This document shows positions 18,618-27,979 of a stretch of DNA of 64,000 bases, one piece after another. The stretch covers positions 1 to 64,000 of the forward strand of contig NZ_QLIQ01000015.1 of assembly GCF_003428165.1 (NCBI RefSeq), in the 5' to 3' direction. The stretch is from Cysteiniphilum litorale. GTDB taxonomy: Bacteria; Pseudomonadota; Gammaproteobacteria; Francisellales; Francisellaceae. Position 1 is the first letter of the stretch. Each line of letters begins with the position of its first letter. The position numbers were made by a program, and so were the translations under genes. The notes beneath the pieces were generated by a model. That model had not been told where the DNA came from. It saw only the letters and a program-made list of their open reading frames with translations, and searched no databases.

Positions 18618-19862
18618 CTAAACCCAATCAGGCAAATCTTCCCCATGATTAGTCGCATCATAAACAGCATCAGCGCCTGCATAACTCGCCATAAGAAATG
18701 GTGTTTTCACGGTCATATACGCCATTCCTGCAGAAGCTGAACGAATAAAATTCGTTTGAGCAAAGCGTCCAAAAGGCATTCTATACAATCGCATAACACC
18801 GTTTGCTGCACGCAACAAATAATTTGTTGTCTGACTTGCATTTTCAACATAGTCTGCAAATTTCAACCCTTTTATCAATCCAAATGCAGCACCACCACCA
18901 AAATAGTCTAAAAAACCCCACACTCCTTCGTATTTTTTTAAGAATGGCGAAAAATGACTGCCATAGGTGCCAATCACGCCAACCGCACTTAATGCTTCAC
19001 TAAATAAACCAAAACGCAACTCGGTTTTGCGTGATACACATGAAAAAAACTTTGCTTCATTTGGGTTAGTAGCTTCGGCACTCCCACCCTCCTGTGTACC
19101 AACAACAGAATGCTCTTGTGCATCGATATCAGCTTCTTGAGTATCAACTATCCCATTAGCATCCTCACCAGCAACACTATCATTTGCAGATTGCGTTAAT
19201 GCTGCAGATGATCCTTCCGCTACATCAGTTGACTCTGCAGTAGCAGTAGCAGTAGCACCAGCTTCAAGCCCTTCTGTGGCAACTCCTGCTGCCTCGGAAG
19301 TCGCAACACTCTCAGCACCTAAGGCAGCAAGCTCAGCAATACCCAGATATCCTCCAGTAAATATAACGCCAGACATGATCAGTGTCATCAAGAGTCCACT
19401 TGATGAATGTTTCCATACATTGGTTATAGAAAAATGCCCACTTGGATCAATATTCATAATCGGATTGCTATCAGCAAAGTTATACTTATTCCAAACATTA
19501 GCATTATCTTGTGCGATAAATCGTTGTGTTCCTGCATCATAGTCACGTGCTCTTAAATACACCAAATCAGAGCTAGGGTCTTGATATTCTCCATTGTAGC
19601 TAAAATTCGTTGCTACATTGGTGTTAAGCGTATCAGAATGCGCGCCATAGGCTTGATAATCTGTCGTGCTTTGAATGGCAACTGCTGCATTGCTATTGAT
19701 TGGCTTATCCAAGGTTAAACTATTACTTTTGCCATTATTCACATAATAAATATCATTTGCGCCTGTTGTTAACGATTCTTGTGCAAAACTAATCTGAGCA
19801 GTTAGCAGTGCTAACATACAACCAGTTATTACCACAATTTGTTGATATCGTTTATTATTCAT
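18618..19862 (-). CDS. Secreted RHS core-tip protein 1
   Basis: The 414 residues comprise a signal peptide (1-27, ending SFA), an RHS core (NNGKSNSLTLDKPINSNAAV through MNIDPSGHF) and a distinct tip. The tip begins with a hydrophobic segment (LLMTLIMSGVIFTGGYLGIAEL), then an Ala/Glu/Ser-rich acidic linker (about 180-265) and a C-terminal part of mixed character (FLDYFGGGAAFGLIKGL, RMPFGRFAQTNFIRS). It follows the large RHS shell gene by about 100 bases and has its own GGGGTGAG ribosome-binding site. Its core DNA is nearly identical to that of the two downstream genes, which suggests duplication with exchange of 3' ends. Confidence 0.78.
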   Translation of the reverse strand: MNNKRYQQIVVITGCMLALLTAQISFAQESLTTGANDIYYVNNGKSNSLTLDKPINSNAAVAIQSTTDYQAYGAHSDTLNTNVATNFSYNGEYQDPSSDLVYLRARDYDAGTQRFIAQDNANVWNKYNFADSNPIMNIDPSGHFSITNVWKHSSSGLLMTLIMSGVIFTGGYLGIAELAALGAESVATSEAAGVATEGLEAGATATATAESTDVAEGSSAALTQSANDSVAGEDANGIVDTQEADIDAQEHSVVGTQEGGSAEATNPNEAKFFSCVSRKTELRFGLFSEALSAVGVIGTYGSHFSPFLKKYEGVWGFLDYFGGGAAFGLIKGLKFADYVENASQTTNYLLRAANGVMRLYRMPFGRFAQTNFIRSASAGMAYMTVKTPFLMASYAGADAVYDATNHGEDLPDWV

Positions 19863-19961
19863 TTAGCTCACCCCTCATGACTTACCATCATTTGCTTTTT
19901 TTATTTTCTATCCTTGGTTTATACCCATGGCACAATAATTTATGGTGAATACACATCAAAC

Positions 19962-22900
19962 TTAGCTTACGCTATAAGCATGAATACGATTCTTACCATC
20001 AAGGAAAAAGCTCACATTATCAGGGTGTGTTAAGTCATTAACTGCACTTATGGTATCTCCCGTATAGTAATAACGATAATGATCTTGAGAAATGCCGTTG
20101 GTATCTAATCCTGTGCGATCTGATCTTAAGCCGTTGGCATAATAACTATATTCAAGATGCATCGCTTGATTTTGCACACCAATCAGCTGACTTATGCCAT
20201 TAAATTGATAGCTTGTGCCCTTGCCATCATCAACCTCATCACCATTGGCATTATATTTAGGCGTGTATGTACTACCATCCTCGGTATAAGAGATCAATTG
20301 ATCGAGATTATTATATTGATACGTCGTTATTTTGCCATCTTTGGTTTTGCGAAGAATGTTACCATTACCATCATAAGCGAAGCTTGTACTTGTTATTGGT
20401 TGCTTTTGCAAACTATCCGACTCTTCTTTAATTAATTGATTAAAATCATCATAAGTATAGTGTTTAATATAGTTAACATTGGGATCATTTGGCGCCTTAT
20501 CCGAAGTCGCGATAACGTCAGTTAACATACCCTTTGCGTCAAAGGTATTAACGATATCAAGAAGTGTCGTGCCTAAGCTATCAATTTGTTTTAACTCATG
20601 CTCTTGACCAAATGCATCTGCTGTAAATTGCTGTGTATAAATCCCCTGATAGTCCTTAGCAATAAGTGCGCCATATTGATTATTCTCGTTTGGCTTATCT
20701 TGTGTGCTATACAAATAAGTCACTTTGTCTTGATTGTTACTCACCGTATTGAGTTTGCCATCTTTAAGATAGGTCATTGTTGTTTGTTGAGCATTGACAT
20801 CCGTGCTTGATAGCAGTTGTCCATATTTATTATATGTTGCCGTTGCCACTTTGCCATCTGGATAGCTAATCGCCGTTTGTAATCCTGAAAGTGTATAGCT
20901 TATCTTAATACCTTGACCATCGAGACTTTCAAAGACCTTATTGCCATCGGCATCATAACTATAATTGTAACTATGTTTGCCACTGTTATCGGTATATGTT
21001 TTAGTGATCAGATTGTCATTTTTATCATAAGCAAAGTGCACCACCGTGCCATCAAGGCGTGTCTCAGTGATTTTATTACCATCCTGATCATAGCTATAAG
21101 TAATCGATTGACCTGCTTGATTGGTTTCAGCTATCAGTTCTCCTGCCGCATCATAGTTAAAATGGTCGCGATGCGTAATATAATGGTGACTACCAGTAAT
21201 ATCACTAAAATCCAATGTTTTTGTTTTATCAAGCACATCATCTAATAGATCATACTCTGCTGTTATCGTTTCTTTGGACTGCCCACTTTGTAAGATCTGG
21301 CTTTGGGTTTTGCCATCAGGTGTATAACTGCTAGTTAACGTATTAAGAACGGTCACCGCTCCGCTATCATCTATTTTATTATGTGTTGTTTCCAGCACTT
21401 GATTATTGCCATCTAAAGTTGATATTTCTTCCAGATGATAATGTGGTTGCAGTGGATTATGACTATTTGGGTAGCTTATTGTCTTTAATGGTTTTTTATC
21501 TGGGTTATAGATAACCGTCTTAGTTTTGATACCATTGACAAAACTTGTTTGACTTAAGTGCGCAAGATCATATTGCATTGTCGTTACATTACCATCGCTA
21601 TCGGTTTGAGCCGTTGGTAAGGAGAGTGCGTTATAGCTATAACTTGTTACATTACCCAAGGCATCCTTTTTCTGAACTAGCTCACCGTAGGAATTATAGC
21701 GATCAGCTTCTTGCAGTACCATGTCATTAATATTATTGGGATCGGTGTTGCTATATGTTGCTATTTTGTGATTTGAGGCATCATATTGTGTTGTGGTTTT
21801 AGCGCCCAATGGCGAAATTTCAGTTACGGCATTTTGTTTATCTTTTTGGTAATCCTCATATTGATACGTAATGCTTTGCCCTGCTGGCAGCGTCTTTTTC
21901 AAAACTCGTCCATCTAAATCATAACTAGATGTTATGGTATTACCCAGTGCTGAGCACTTACTCAATAGATCACCTGTTATGCTATCAATTACTTGCGTAG
22001 TGACACTACCTAAGGCATCGGTATGTGTCAGTGTTTCCAAGCGTTTACTAAGATCATAACTAAAGCTATCTTTGACTGTACTAGATTGCACCCCAGTGTG
22101 ACCTGCTTGGCTCCACTTCACCGTACTTTGTATGACAAGACCATGACTGTCATAGCTATAATCGGTACTTTTCCAGGCGTTAGTAGCATTAATATCCCCA
22201 TCATACAGTGTACTTTGAAGAACATTTTTATGATCGTTTGATAATGTGTTTTCCACAGATTTTGTATCGAATGTATTGGTTAACGGATTCCATGCCATAT
22301 TAATGTTGGTCAAAGGTTGATTAAAGCTTTGATCATAGCTATTGATTGACTTAGTTGATTCAACCAGTTTTTGTGTCAAGGGATTATATTTATACGTATC
22401 GGTTGTTAATGTATTACCATAAGCATCGTACGTGTAGTCGCTCTTGCCTAGCGTTATATATCCTTGAGTAGCAGCATCATAAATGGCACTAGTTTCTTCT
22501 ATCGGCTTATTATAATTAACCGTTCGCAAATGCTTGTTATTAATCAATTGATATTTATTTTTTGTTCTATACGTCGGGGTATTCTCCCCTGCTAAATACA
22601 CATCTTGCTCAACCGGCTCACTCATCGCGTTATAAATCGTCTGTGTTTTACGAATATCCATACTATTACTCGCTGTTTTACTGTGTTCGTTAACCTTGAC
22701 CGTGACCGTATAGCGATAATCTGGATTATTACTTTCCATTAAACTGTCTTTATCATCCGATAGTGGATAATTATTTGGATATCCTGTGAAATTGTTCTGA
22801 CTAAACTCATAGTCTGCCTCTGCCAAGACCTGATCAGCATTAGCATGATCAATATGATTAATTGTTGCCACCGCATTTAAAGCACCTATCTTATTATCAG

Positions 22901-23849
22901 GTGTTTTAAAGTGTAGATCTTGATAACTGATGTCCGTTTCCAATCCATTAGGATAAAGAATCTGATTAACGACTGGGACGCCATTACGTGTCTGATAATT
23001 TAACTGAGTTATAAAGCCTAACGAATCGGTATATGATAATATGCCATTTTGATTGTAGGCTAAGCTCTGCGTATGCGATCTATTTTGACTATCGATATAA
23101 CTAATACTTAGTTCATTAGCACTATAGCCAAAGTTAAATACTTGCCCCAAGCTATCGGTAATTGATTTTAGATAGTTATGCTGAACACCCATCTCTGGAT
23201 CGTTATAATCATATCGAATATGATTACCAAAACGATCCCCCTTGGCAATCAGCTTGCCCGTTGCATCAAAGTAATCCGCTGAACCATCTGGCATACTCAA
23301 ACAATAACGATAAGCTCTTGAATCAGCGAAACTTGTAGGTAATGGCGTATCGGTCAACATATCTTTAAACAACACACCATGTTGATTTAAATATTTAAGC
23401 CCTGATTGATAACCTGTGCTATCACTCCAATTAAAATCAATCACATAAGTTTTACCATTAAATGTCATGGATTTTCCTGGCACCACATAATCAATGTTAA
23501 ATTGCCAACCATTAGGAAGTCCTAACATTCCAGAACTGCCTGCACTGAAGCTCACACTGACATCTAAAGGAATAAAGCCCTTAACCGATAATAACGGCAA
23601 TGAAATACTTAGAGCCCCAGTTGCTGGATTGACACTCTCACTTAAGCTTTTAATCGTTTTATTGTCTGCCTGCGAACCTTTATAGTTTGATTTCTCATCA
23701 TCTTGAGATGATGTATTCCTTGGGCTTTTAAGTGATGCTTTATTATGATGAACAGCAACTGGTGCTGATACGCTTTCAACACTCGTCCCATAGCTAACAG
23801 CTGACAAAAAAAGGCAGCCCATCAGACTTAACTTAAATTTATGAATCAT
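19962..23849 (-). CDS. Large Sec-exported RHS/YD-repeat shell protein without core
   Basis: The 1295-residue protein has a signal peptide (about 1-22), a Ser/Lys-rich segment and an N-terminal beta-rich domain (SVNPATGALSISLPLLSVKGFIPL). Then come many YD/RHS repeats, such as YDANGN-like units YDAYGNTL, YDLDGRVL, YDQDGNKI and YDGNGNIL, which build the beta-cocoon of RHS and TcB/TcC proteins. It ends at FFLDGKNRIHAYSVS, just where the RHS-associated core (RARDYD through DPSG) would normally follow. That core is present instead in three separate downstream genes. No transmembrane anchor or type VI adaptor domain is visible. A 13-codon leader frame with a strong ribosome-binding site precedes it. 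Confidence 0.88.
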   Translation of the reverse strand: MIHKFKLSLMGCLFLSAVSYGTSVESVSAPVAVHHNKASLKSPRNTSSQDDEKSNYKGSQADNKTIKSLSESVNPATGALSISLPLLSVKGFIPLDVSVSFSAGSSGMLGLPNGWQFNIDYVVPGKSMTFNGKTYVIDFNWSDSTGYQSGLKYLNQHGVLFKDMLTDTPLPTSFADSRAYRYCLSMPDGSADYFDATGKLIAKGDRFGNHIRYDYNDPEMGVQHNYLKSITDSLGQVFNFGYSANELSISYIDSQNRSHTQSLAYNQNGILSYTDSLGFITQLNYQTRNGVPVVNQILYPNGLETDISYQDLHFKTPDNKIGALNAVATINHIDHANADQVLAEADYEFSQNNFTGYPNNYPLSDDKDSLMESNNPDYRYTVTVKVNEHSKTASNSMDIRKTQTIYNAMSEPVEQDVYLAGENTPTYRTKNKYQLINNKHLRTVNYNKPIEETSAIYDAATQGYITLGKSDYTYDAYGNTLTTDTYKYNPLTQKLVESTKSINSYDQSFNQPLTNINMAWNPLTNTFDTKSVENTLSNDHKNVLQSTLYDGDINATNAWKSTDYSYDSHGLVIQSTVKWSQAGHTGVQSSTVKDSFSYDLSKRLETLTHTDALGSVTTQVIDSITGDLLSKCSALGNTITSSYDLDGRVLKKTLPAGQSITYQYEDYQKDKQNAVTEISPLGAKTTTQYDASNHKIATYSNTDPNNINDMVLQEADRYNSYGELVQKKDALGNVTSYSYNALSLPTAQTDSDGNVTTMQYDLAHLSQTSFVNGIKTKTVIYNPDKKPLKTISYPNSHNPLQPHYHLEEISTLDGNNQVLETTHNKIDDSGAVTVLNTLTSSYTPDGKTQSQILQSGQSKETITAEYDLLDDVLDKTKTLDFSDITGSHHYITHRDHFNYDAAGELIAETNQAGQSITYSYDQDGNKITETRLDGTVVHFAYDKNDNLITKTYTDNSGKHSYNYSYDADGNKVFESLDGQGIKISYTLSGLQTAISYPDGKVATATYNKYGQLLSSTDVNAQQTTMTYLKDGKLNTVSNNQDKVTYLYSTQDKPNENNQYGALIAKDYQGIYTQQFTADAFGQEHELKQIDSLGTTLLDIVNTFDAKGMLTDVIATSDKAPNDPNVNYIKHYTYDDFNQLIKEESDSLQKQPITSTSFAYDGNGNILRKTKDGKITTYQYNNLDQLISYTEDGSTYTPKYNANGDEVDDGKGTSYQFNGISQLIGVQNQAMHLEYSYYANGLRSDRTGLDTNGISQDHYRYYYTGDTISAVNDLTHPDNVSFFLDGKNRIHAYSVS

Positions 23850-23863
23850 CTAAAACCTCAATA

Positions 23864-23905
23864 TCAATTATTTGGATTAAATGTAATGTGTTTTTTTAAG
23901 CGCAT
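23864..23905 (-). CDS. Possible 13-codon leader peptide upstream of the RHS shell gene
   Basis: An AGGAG site (23913-23917) seven bases before an ATG is the best ribosome-binding site in this intergenic region. The frame encodes MRLKKHITFNPNN and stops 14 bases before the RHS start codon. It could couple translation or act as a leader, or be chance. No regulatory codon run is obvious, so confidence is limited. Confidence 0.35.
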   Translation of the reverse strand: MRLKKHITFNPNN

Positions 23906-24082
23906 GCCTATTCTCCTGTTTATATTCGCTTAATACATAATGATTAATATCCAGTTATCAAATGACGCAAAACCCCTAGCGCATATCCTTTAATTCATAC
24001 CAAAGTGGATTAAAAAATAGACATAACTATAAATCAACCAATATTTACTCAAAAGCAGCCAAATGGCAGGCAATGATCAAAA

Positions 24083-25480
24083 TTAAATAACATTACCAAT
24101 AGTCGTTGCCCACTGCCATGGATTTGATTTAGCTGCTGTATTGCTTTGATCTTGATTAATGCTCCAAGTCGCAGCGCCACCAAATTGTGGATTATCAATC
24201 AAGCTTTGATATTGCTCGGCTAATGCTTTAAAAACGGTCGTACAATCAGGCGTTTTTGAGCTCGCACATGCATACCACACACTATTAGGATTGCTTGGAT
24301 TAACATTAGGTCCTGATAAAACATCTGGCAAAAGTTTGGTTTTTGATGGTATCTTCACGGCAGAATCACTGCCTTCAAGCTGTTTAATGCTCTCAGAAAT
24401 AATATTAGGATTAGCTTCTTCAGGCAGGCTCAAAGCTTCTTGTATTACCACATAATCAAAATCACCATTTTCTATTGCCACATCATAATCTTGATTTAAC
24501 CCCTGAGTTACCAAAATATACTTCCCATCTGTGTTTTTGAATAATTGAGGTGCTGCCGTAACAATAACATTAGGTTTATCTGCCCGTATTTGTTTGATGA
24601 GATGATCTAATGCTACTCCATCCCAATGTTTTAGCGAAAGTGCTGCCTCAAGGTCAAAGTCAATACCATCTAAATGCGCTTGATTTAAATAATCAACAAT
24701 CGTTTGTGCCAAAAGTTTAATATGATTAGCAGAAGCTGATCCGACATTAAAATTATCTAGCCCTTGCCAGGTAACTGAAAGCATTGCGTATTTAAACTGG
24801 GGGTATTTTTCTTTAGCAGCATCCACTTTATGGGCAATATCCACAGCTTGCTGTCCATATTGATCTGTAAGCACACAGCTACTATCTGTATCGCACTGTA
24901 TTTTAACAAATGCATTGATTGCCACGTTATAACCATGCTCTGCAGCGAGCTCATAATAATTAACACTTGGAATAAGCGGCATGAAGTATCCCAACATAAT
25001 ATGGCGATCCGTATCATTTGTGTTTTTATATAACAAAGAAACATCTGCTTCAGGTGCGGTGGCAGTAAGCTCAATATTTTTAGTATACGCTCCTGTTAAA
25101 CGACGTATTCCACCGTGGTCTTTGACTGACTGCGGACTAATCTCAAGCTGATAACTACCTCCTTTTGCCCCAATTTCAAGATTTGTAATCGTTGTAATTT
25201 GTCCAATCGCTAACATTCCTTGGCTTTTTAATGCGCCTTCTTTATCTCGTAATTTATAGCTTAGCCTTTGATTGTCACCAAAGCCATTGGTTACTTGAGG
25301 CATGATTTTAATCATGCCATTGTTAGCTACTCTCTGATTGAAATTATTTACATCTACAGATTTAGCACTTGCCGTTGTCACTATTTCTTTTTGAGTAACT
25401 AACTGACAATATGCATTTAGATACGCTGTACTACCTATCAGCAATGCTAAAACTGATGCTGATAATAATTTTTTCCTCAT
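24083..25480 (-). CDS. Secreted GH18 chitinase-like protein
   Basis: I place the start at the methionine of MRKKLLSASVLALL, which has AGGA about ten bases upstream; a longer start at 25516 is possible. A signal peptide (about 25 residues) is followed by a beta-rich N-terminal domain (about 30-140, possibly carbohydrate-binding). A GH18 TIM barrel follows, with the full catalytic motif DGIDFDLE (catalytic Glu near residue 275) and the late-barrel segment GGAATWSINQD. Such enzymes hydrolyse chitin or related GlcNAc polymers with substrate assistance. It lies directly upstream of the RHS shell gene in the same direction. Confidence 0.88.
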   Translation of the reverse strand: MRKKLLSASVLALLIGSTAYLNAYCQLVTQKEIVTTASAKSVDVNNFNQRVANNGMIKIMPQVTNGFGDNQRLSYKLRDKEGALKSQGMLAIGQITTITNLEIGAKGGSYQLEISPQSVKDHGGIRRLTGAYTKNIELTATAPEADVSLLYKNTNDTDRHIMLGYFMPLIPSVNYYELAAEHGYNVAINAFVKIQCDTDSSCVLTDQYGQQAVDIAHKVDAAKEKYPQFKYAMLSVTWQGLDNFNVGSASANHIKLLAQTIVDYLNQAHLDGIDFDLEAALSLKHWDGVALDHLIKQIRADKPNVIVTAAPQLFKNTDGKYILVTQGLNQDYDVAIENGDFDYVVIQEALSLPEEANPNIISESIKQLEGSDSAVKIPSKTKLLPDVLSGPNVNPSNPNSVWYACASSKTPDCTTVFKALAEQYQSLIDNPQFGGAATWSINQDQSNTAAKSNPWQWATTIGNVI

Positions 25481-25580
25481 CTTAATATATTCCTTATTTT
25501 TCATTGTTATATCCACATAATCAACAGATGTTAATACAAAAAAGCATTAGTCACGCTGAAATTTAAATGTATAAATTTTC

Positions 25581-25638
25581 AATTAATTTGTAAATTAATT
25601 AATATTTAAGGCTTTTTAACTATAAATTAATTTACAAA
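25581..25638. promoter_or_regulatory. Set of matching palindromes between chitinase and esterase genes
   Basis: A perfect 9-2-9 palindrome (AATTAATTT, GT, AAATTAATT) lies at 25581-25600. Within it, TTTGTAAATTAA (25587-25598) recurs as its exact reverse complement at 25627-25638. The region separates two divergent genes, so a regulator-binding site is plausible. High AT content makes chance palindromes more likely, but a 12-base exact match is notable. Confidence 0.45.
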
Positions 25639-25697
25639 GCATCTATCTCTGAGGATACTGCCAAAGGTCATCAACAGCTTATGTTTAAATTTATTTC

Positions 25698-26396
25698 ATG
25701 CGTAAAAAAAGTATTATTATTGAGCCAATAACTCAAGCTAGATCATGCGTTATATGGTTGCATGGTCTTGGTGCAAGACGTGATTTTTCAAAGTTAGTCC
25801 CTGAGTTTGACTTACCTATTAATCATAGTATTCGCTTTATTTTCCCATTTGCAGAAATAAACTCGCTAACGATTAATAAATCTGAGTCCATACACTCTTG
25901 GTATGATATTAAATCTGTTTGCAACACTACCATGGTCAGAGAAATTGATATTACATCAGCCTTGTATTCATGTGCTTACATTCATAGCATTATTGATCAA
26001 CAAATAAAACTTGGCATTTTACCTCATAACATCATACTCATAGGCTTCTCTCAAGGCGCACTTATTGCAGGACTGTCGTCATTAACCACAAAACATGCAC
26101 TTGCTGCAAGTATGATAATATCGGGTTATTTACCTGAGTGGTCACTCTTTGCGAGAAATATTCAAATACCTCACAAGCATACTAACTACATCTGTATGCA
26201 TGGCATGCAAGATACAATTATTCCGATAAAGCTTGGCACCATAGCTAAAGATATGCTGATCCAGCATGGTTATAATGTCACATGGCACACCTATGAAACT
26301 GGTCATGAGTTATGCTTTGACGCAATTCAAAAGATTCGTTCTATTTTGGCAGAAAAATTAATAGATATAAGCACACTACAGATCAATAGCCACTGA
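25698..26396 (+). CDS. Carboxylesterase/phospholipase-like alpha/beta hydrolase
   Basis: The 232 residues match the small carboxylesterase family (Pfam Abhydrolase_2). The oxyanion region is VIWLHGLGARRDF, the nucleophile Ser is in GFSQGA, the Asp is in HGMQDTIIP and the His is in ETGHEL. Family members hydrolyse short acyl esters or act as acyl-protein thioesterases. A cytoplasmic location is likely, as there is no signal peptide. The Francisella serine esterase FTT258 belongs to the same family. It is divergent from the chitinase gene. Confidence 0.9.
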   Translation: MRKKSIIIEPITQARSCVIWLHGLGARRDFSKLVPEFDLPINHSIRFIFPFAEINSLTINKSESIHSWYDIKSVCNTTMVREIDITSALYSCAYIHSIIDQQIKLGILPHNIILIGFSQGALIAGLSSLTTKHALAASMIISGYLPEWSLFARNIQIPHKHTNYICMHGMQDTIIPIKLGTIAKDMLIQHGYNVTWHTYETGHELCFDAIQKIRSILAEKLIDISTLQINSH

Positions 26397-26532
26397 ATGC
26401 CCCTTTATTTTTAAGCGTTTTCATAAAACCAACTATCCATGATCAGATGTTATTACAAACTAAAAAATAATAAATGTCCGCAAATGAAAGGTTAAATTTA
26501 GCACAACCAACCCCAACCATAGGAGTATAATA

Positions 26533-27795
26533 ATGAAAAAAATGAAGAATACGTTAATCATCGCAATGATTGTCTCGAGCCTATCTAGTTCTGTAGCTAT
26601 TGCTGCAGACCCATGGGATGATTGTCAACACTGGACTGGATTCACTAAATACTGTGAAGATGGTGATTATGTCGCTGGAAGCTTTACGTGTGATCTTCAT
26701 GGGGCAGGTACTAGCACAGCGTGGCATGACAATATCCCTGTTGTCTGTAGGATGGATGTGACCGATTATAACTGTAATAATGGCAAAGGGATGTGGATTG
26801 ATCAAGGAGACAATAAATATGTCTGCGATTATCCTAAATATAAGTTTTATATTTACAATGATACTGCGTATACAGTTTCTATGTATGGTTTTTCTGGTGA
26901 TTATAGCGGACCTTACAAGCCTGGATATGACTTTGTTCATGTAAATACTGCAAGCGGGGAAAAATTCCAGACAGATCCAGGCATGCCAGGGGATTCTCAG
27001 ACTGCGAAAGAGAAAGATGGAGTAGTAGGTAAATTCAGATTATATAGTAGTATTTATTCCATTGACCCCGATTATCCTATCAGTGGTTCTGATATGATTG
27101 CAGATAATCCTGATAATCCTCAGCACGTTACATTACGCTCTACAGCGAATGATTATCATGACAAACAATTTAAAAATTTGGCATGCATTATCAAAACAAA
27201 CAAAAGCAGCTGGAGCGATCAAAAAAATCAAATAGGCTCATTATATTTATATCCAAATATACTAGAAGCAAAAGTAAATTTTTGTGTAAGCTTGGCAACT
27301 CGCGCATCTGAAGCTGTACAATATCAATTTAAATTAAATGATTTTAATAGTATTGAGACTGCAGATACTAAGCTATATCCTAGCATTGATGATCAAACCG
27401 AAATTACGCCTATCTCTCCCAGCACGAGCCTTGGGATAGTAAACTTCTCTAAAGATCAAAGTGGCACACACTGTATCAGCACCCCACTATACTTTAAAAC
27501 ACAACATAATGATTGCCAAAATCTGATTACTAACTCTCAGTCTTCTGCAATTAATAGTGCATCTATGAATATCAGCGTTACTGATCCATCAGGTCATACT
27601 CACTATATGACACTAAGACCTGCAGCTAAAATTCAAACAAATGATAGTGATGTAGTGGGACTTTACACCTTAACACTGACAAGTGATGAGAACAATATTA
27701 GCTTAACGCCGTCAGATGCTGGGGATAAAAATAGCTCACGCTGTGATAACGGAGTATGTAAGACCGAAGTAGTGACTTATAATCCACAAAGTTAG
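26533..27795 (+). CDS. Secreted protein of unknown function
   Basis: I do not recognise this 420-residue protein. It has a clear signal peptide (1-25, ending AIAA), then a Cys- and Trp-rich region (about 26-105, Cys residues in pairs such as HWTGFTKYC and CNNGKGMW) and a central region with Tyr/Pro/Asp. The C-terminal half is beta-strand-like (VTDPSGHTHYMTLRP, LYTLTLTSDENNISLTPSDA) and ends in a Cys pair (SRCDNGVCKTE). Disulfide-stabilised export to the periplasm or outside is likely. AGGAG seven bases upstream supports the start. It lies between the esterase and a decayed IS remnant. Confidence 0.7.
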   Translation: MKKMKNTLIIAMIVSSLSSSVAIAADPWDDCQHWTGFTKYCEDGDYVAGSFTCDLHGAGTSTAWHDNIPVVCRMDVTDYNCNNGKGMWIDQGDNKYVCDYPKYKFYIYNDTAYTVSMYGFSGDYSGPYKPGYDFVHVNTASGEKFQTDPGMPGDSQTAKEKDGVVGKFRLYSSIYSIDPDYPISGSDMIADNPDNPQHVTLRSTANDYHDKQFKNLACIIKTNKSSWSDQKNQIGSLYLYPNILEAKVNFCVSLATRASEAVQYQFKLNDFNSIETADTKLYPSIDDQTEITPISPSTSLGIVNFSKDQSGTHCISTPLYFKTQHNDCQNLITNSQSSAINSASMNISVTDPSGHTHYMTLRPAAKIQTNDSDVVGLYTLTLTSDENNISLTPSDAGDKNSSRCDNGVCKTEVVTYNPQS

Positions 27796-27814
27796 GCTAA
27801 GACTAAATGTTCAC

Positions 27815-27845
27815 CCACAAGTGCTCACCGTACCCTGAACGTAAT
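27815..27845. repeat. Degenerate copy of the dispersed GAGCGTAAGTCGAAG-type repeat
   Basis: CACAAGTGCTCACCGTACCC is shared exactly with the repeat copy at 37250. Only one arm is recognisable here, just after the stop of the unknown secreted protein. Confidence 0.6.
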
Positions 27846-27979
27846 CCAACTTGGTAAGCAAAATTTCTGAAACGTAGACAGCATAATGCTTTGCGCCATA
27901 TGCGAAGGTGAGTTAAGGCACTACAGATTTTTTGTGTTTTTTTGATTTTTTGATTTTTTGTGAAGACGTGATCGACGCG

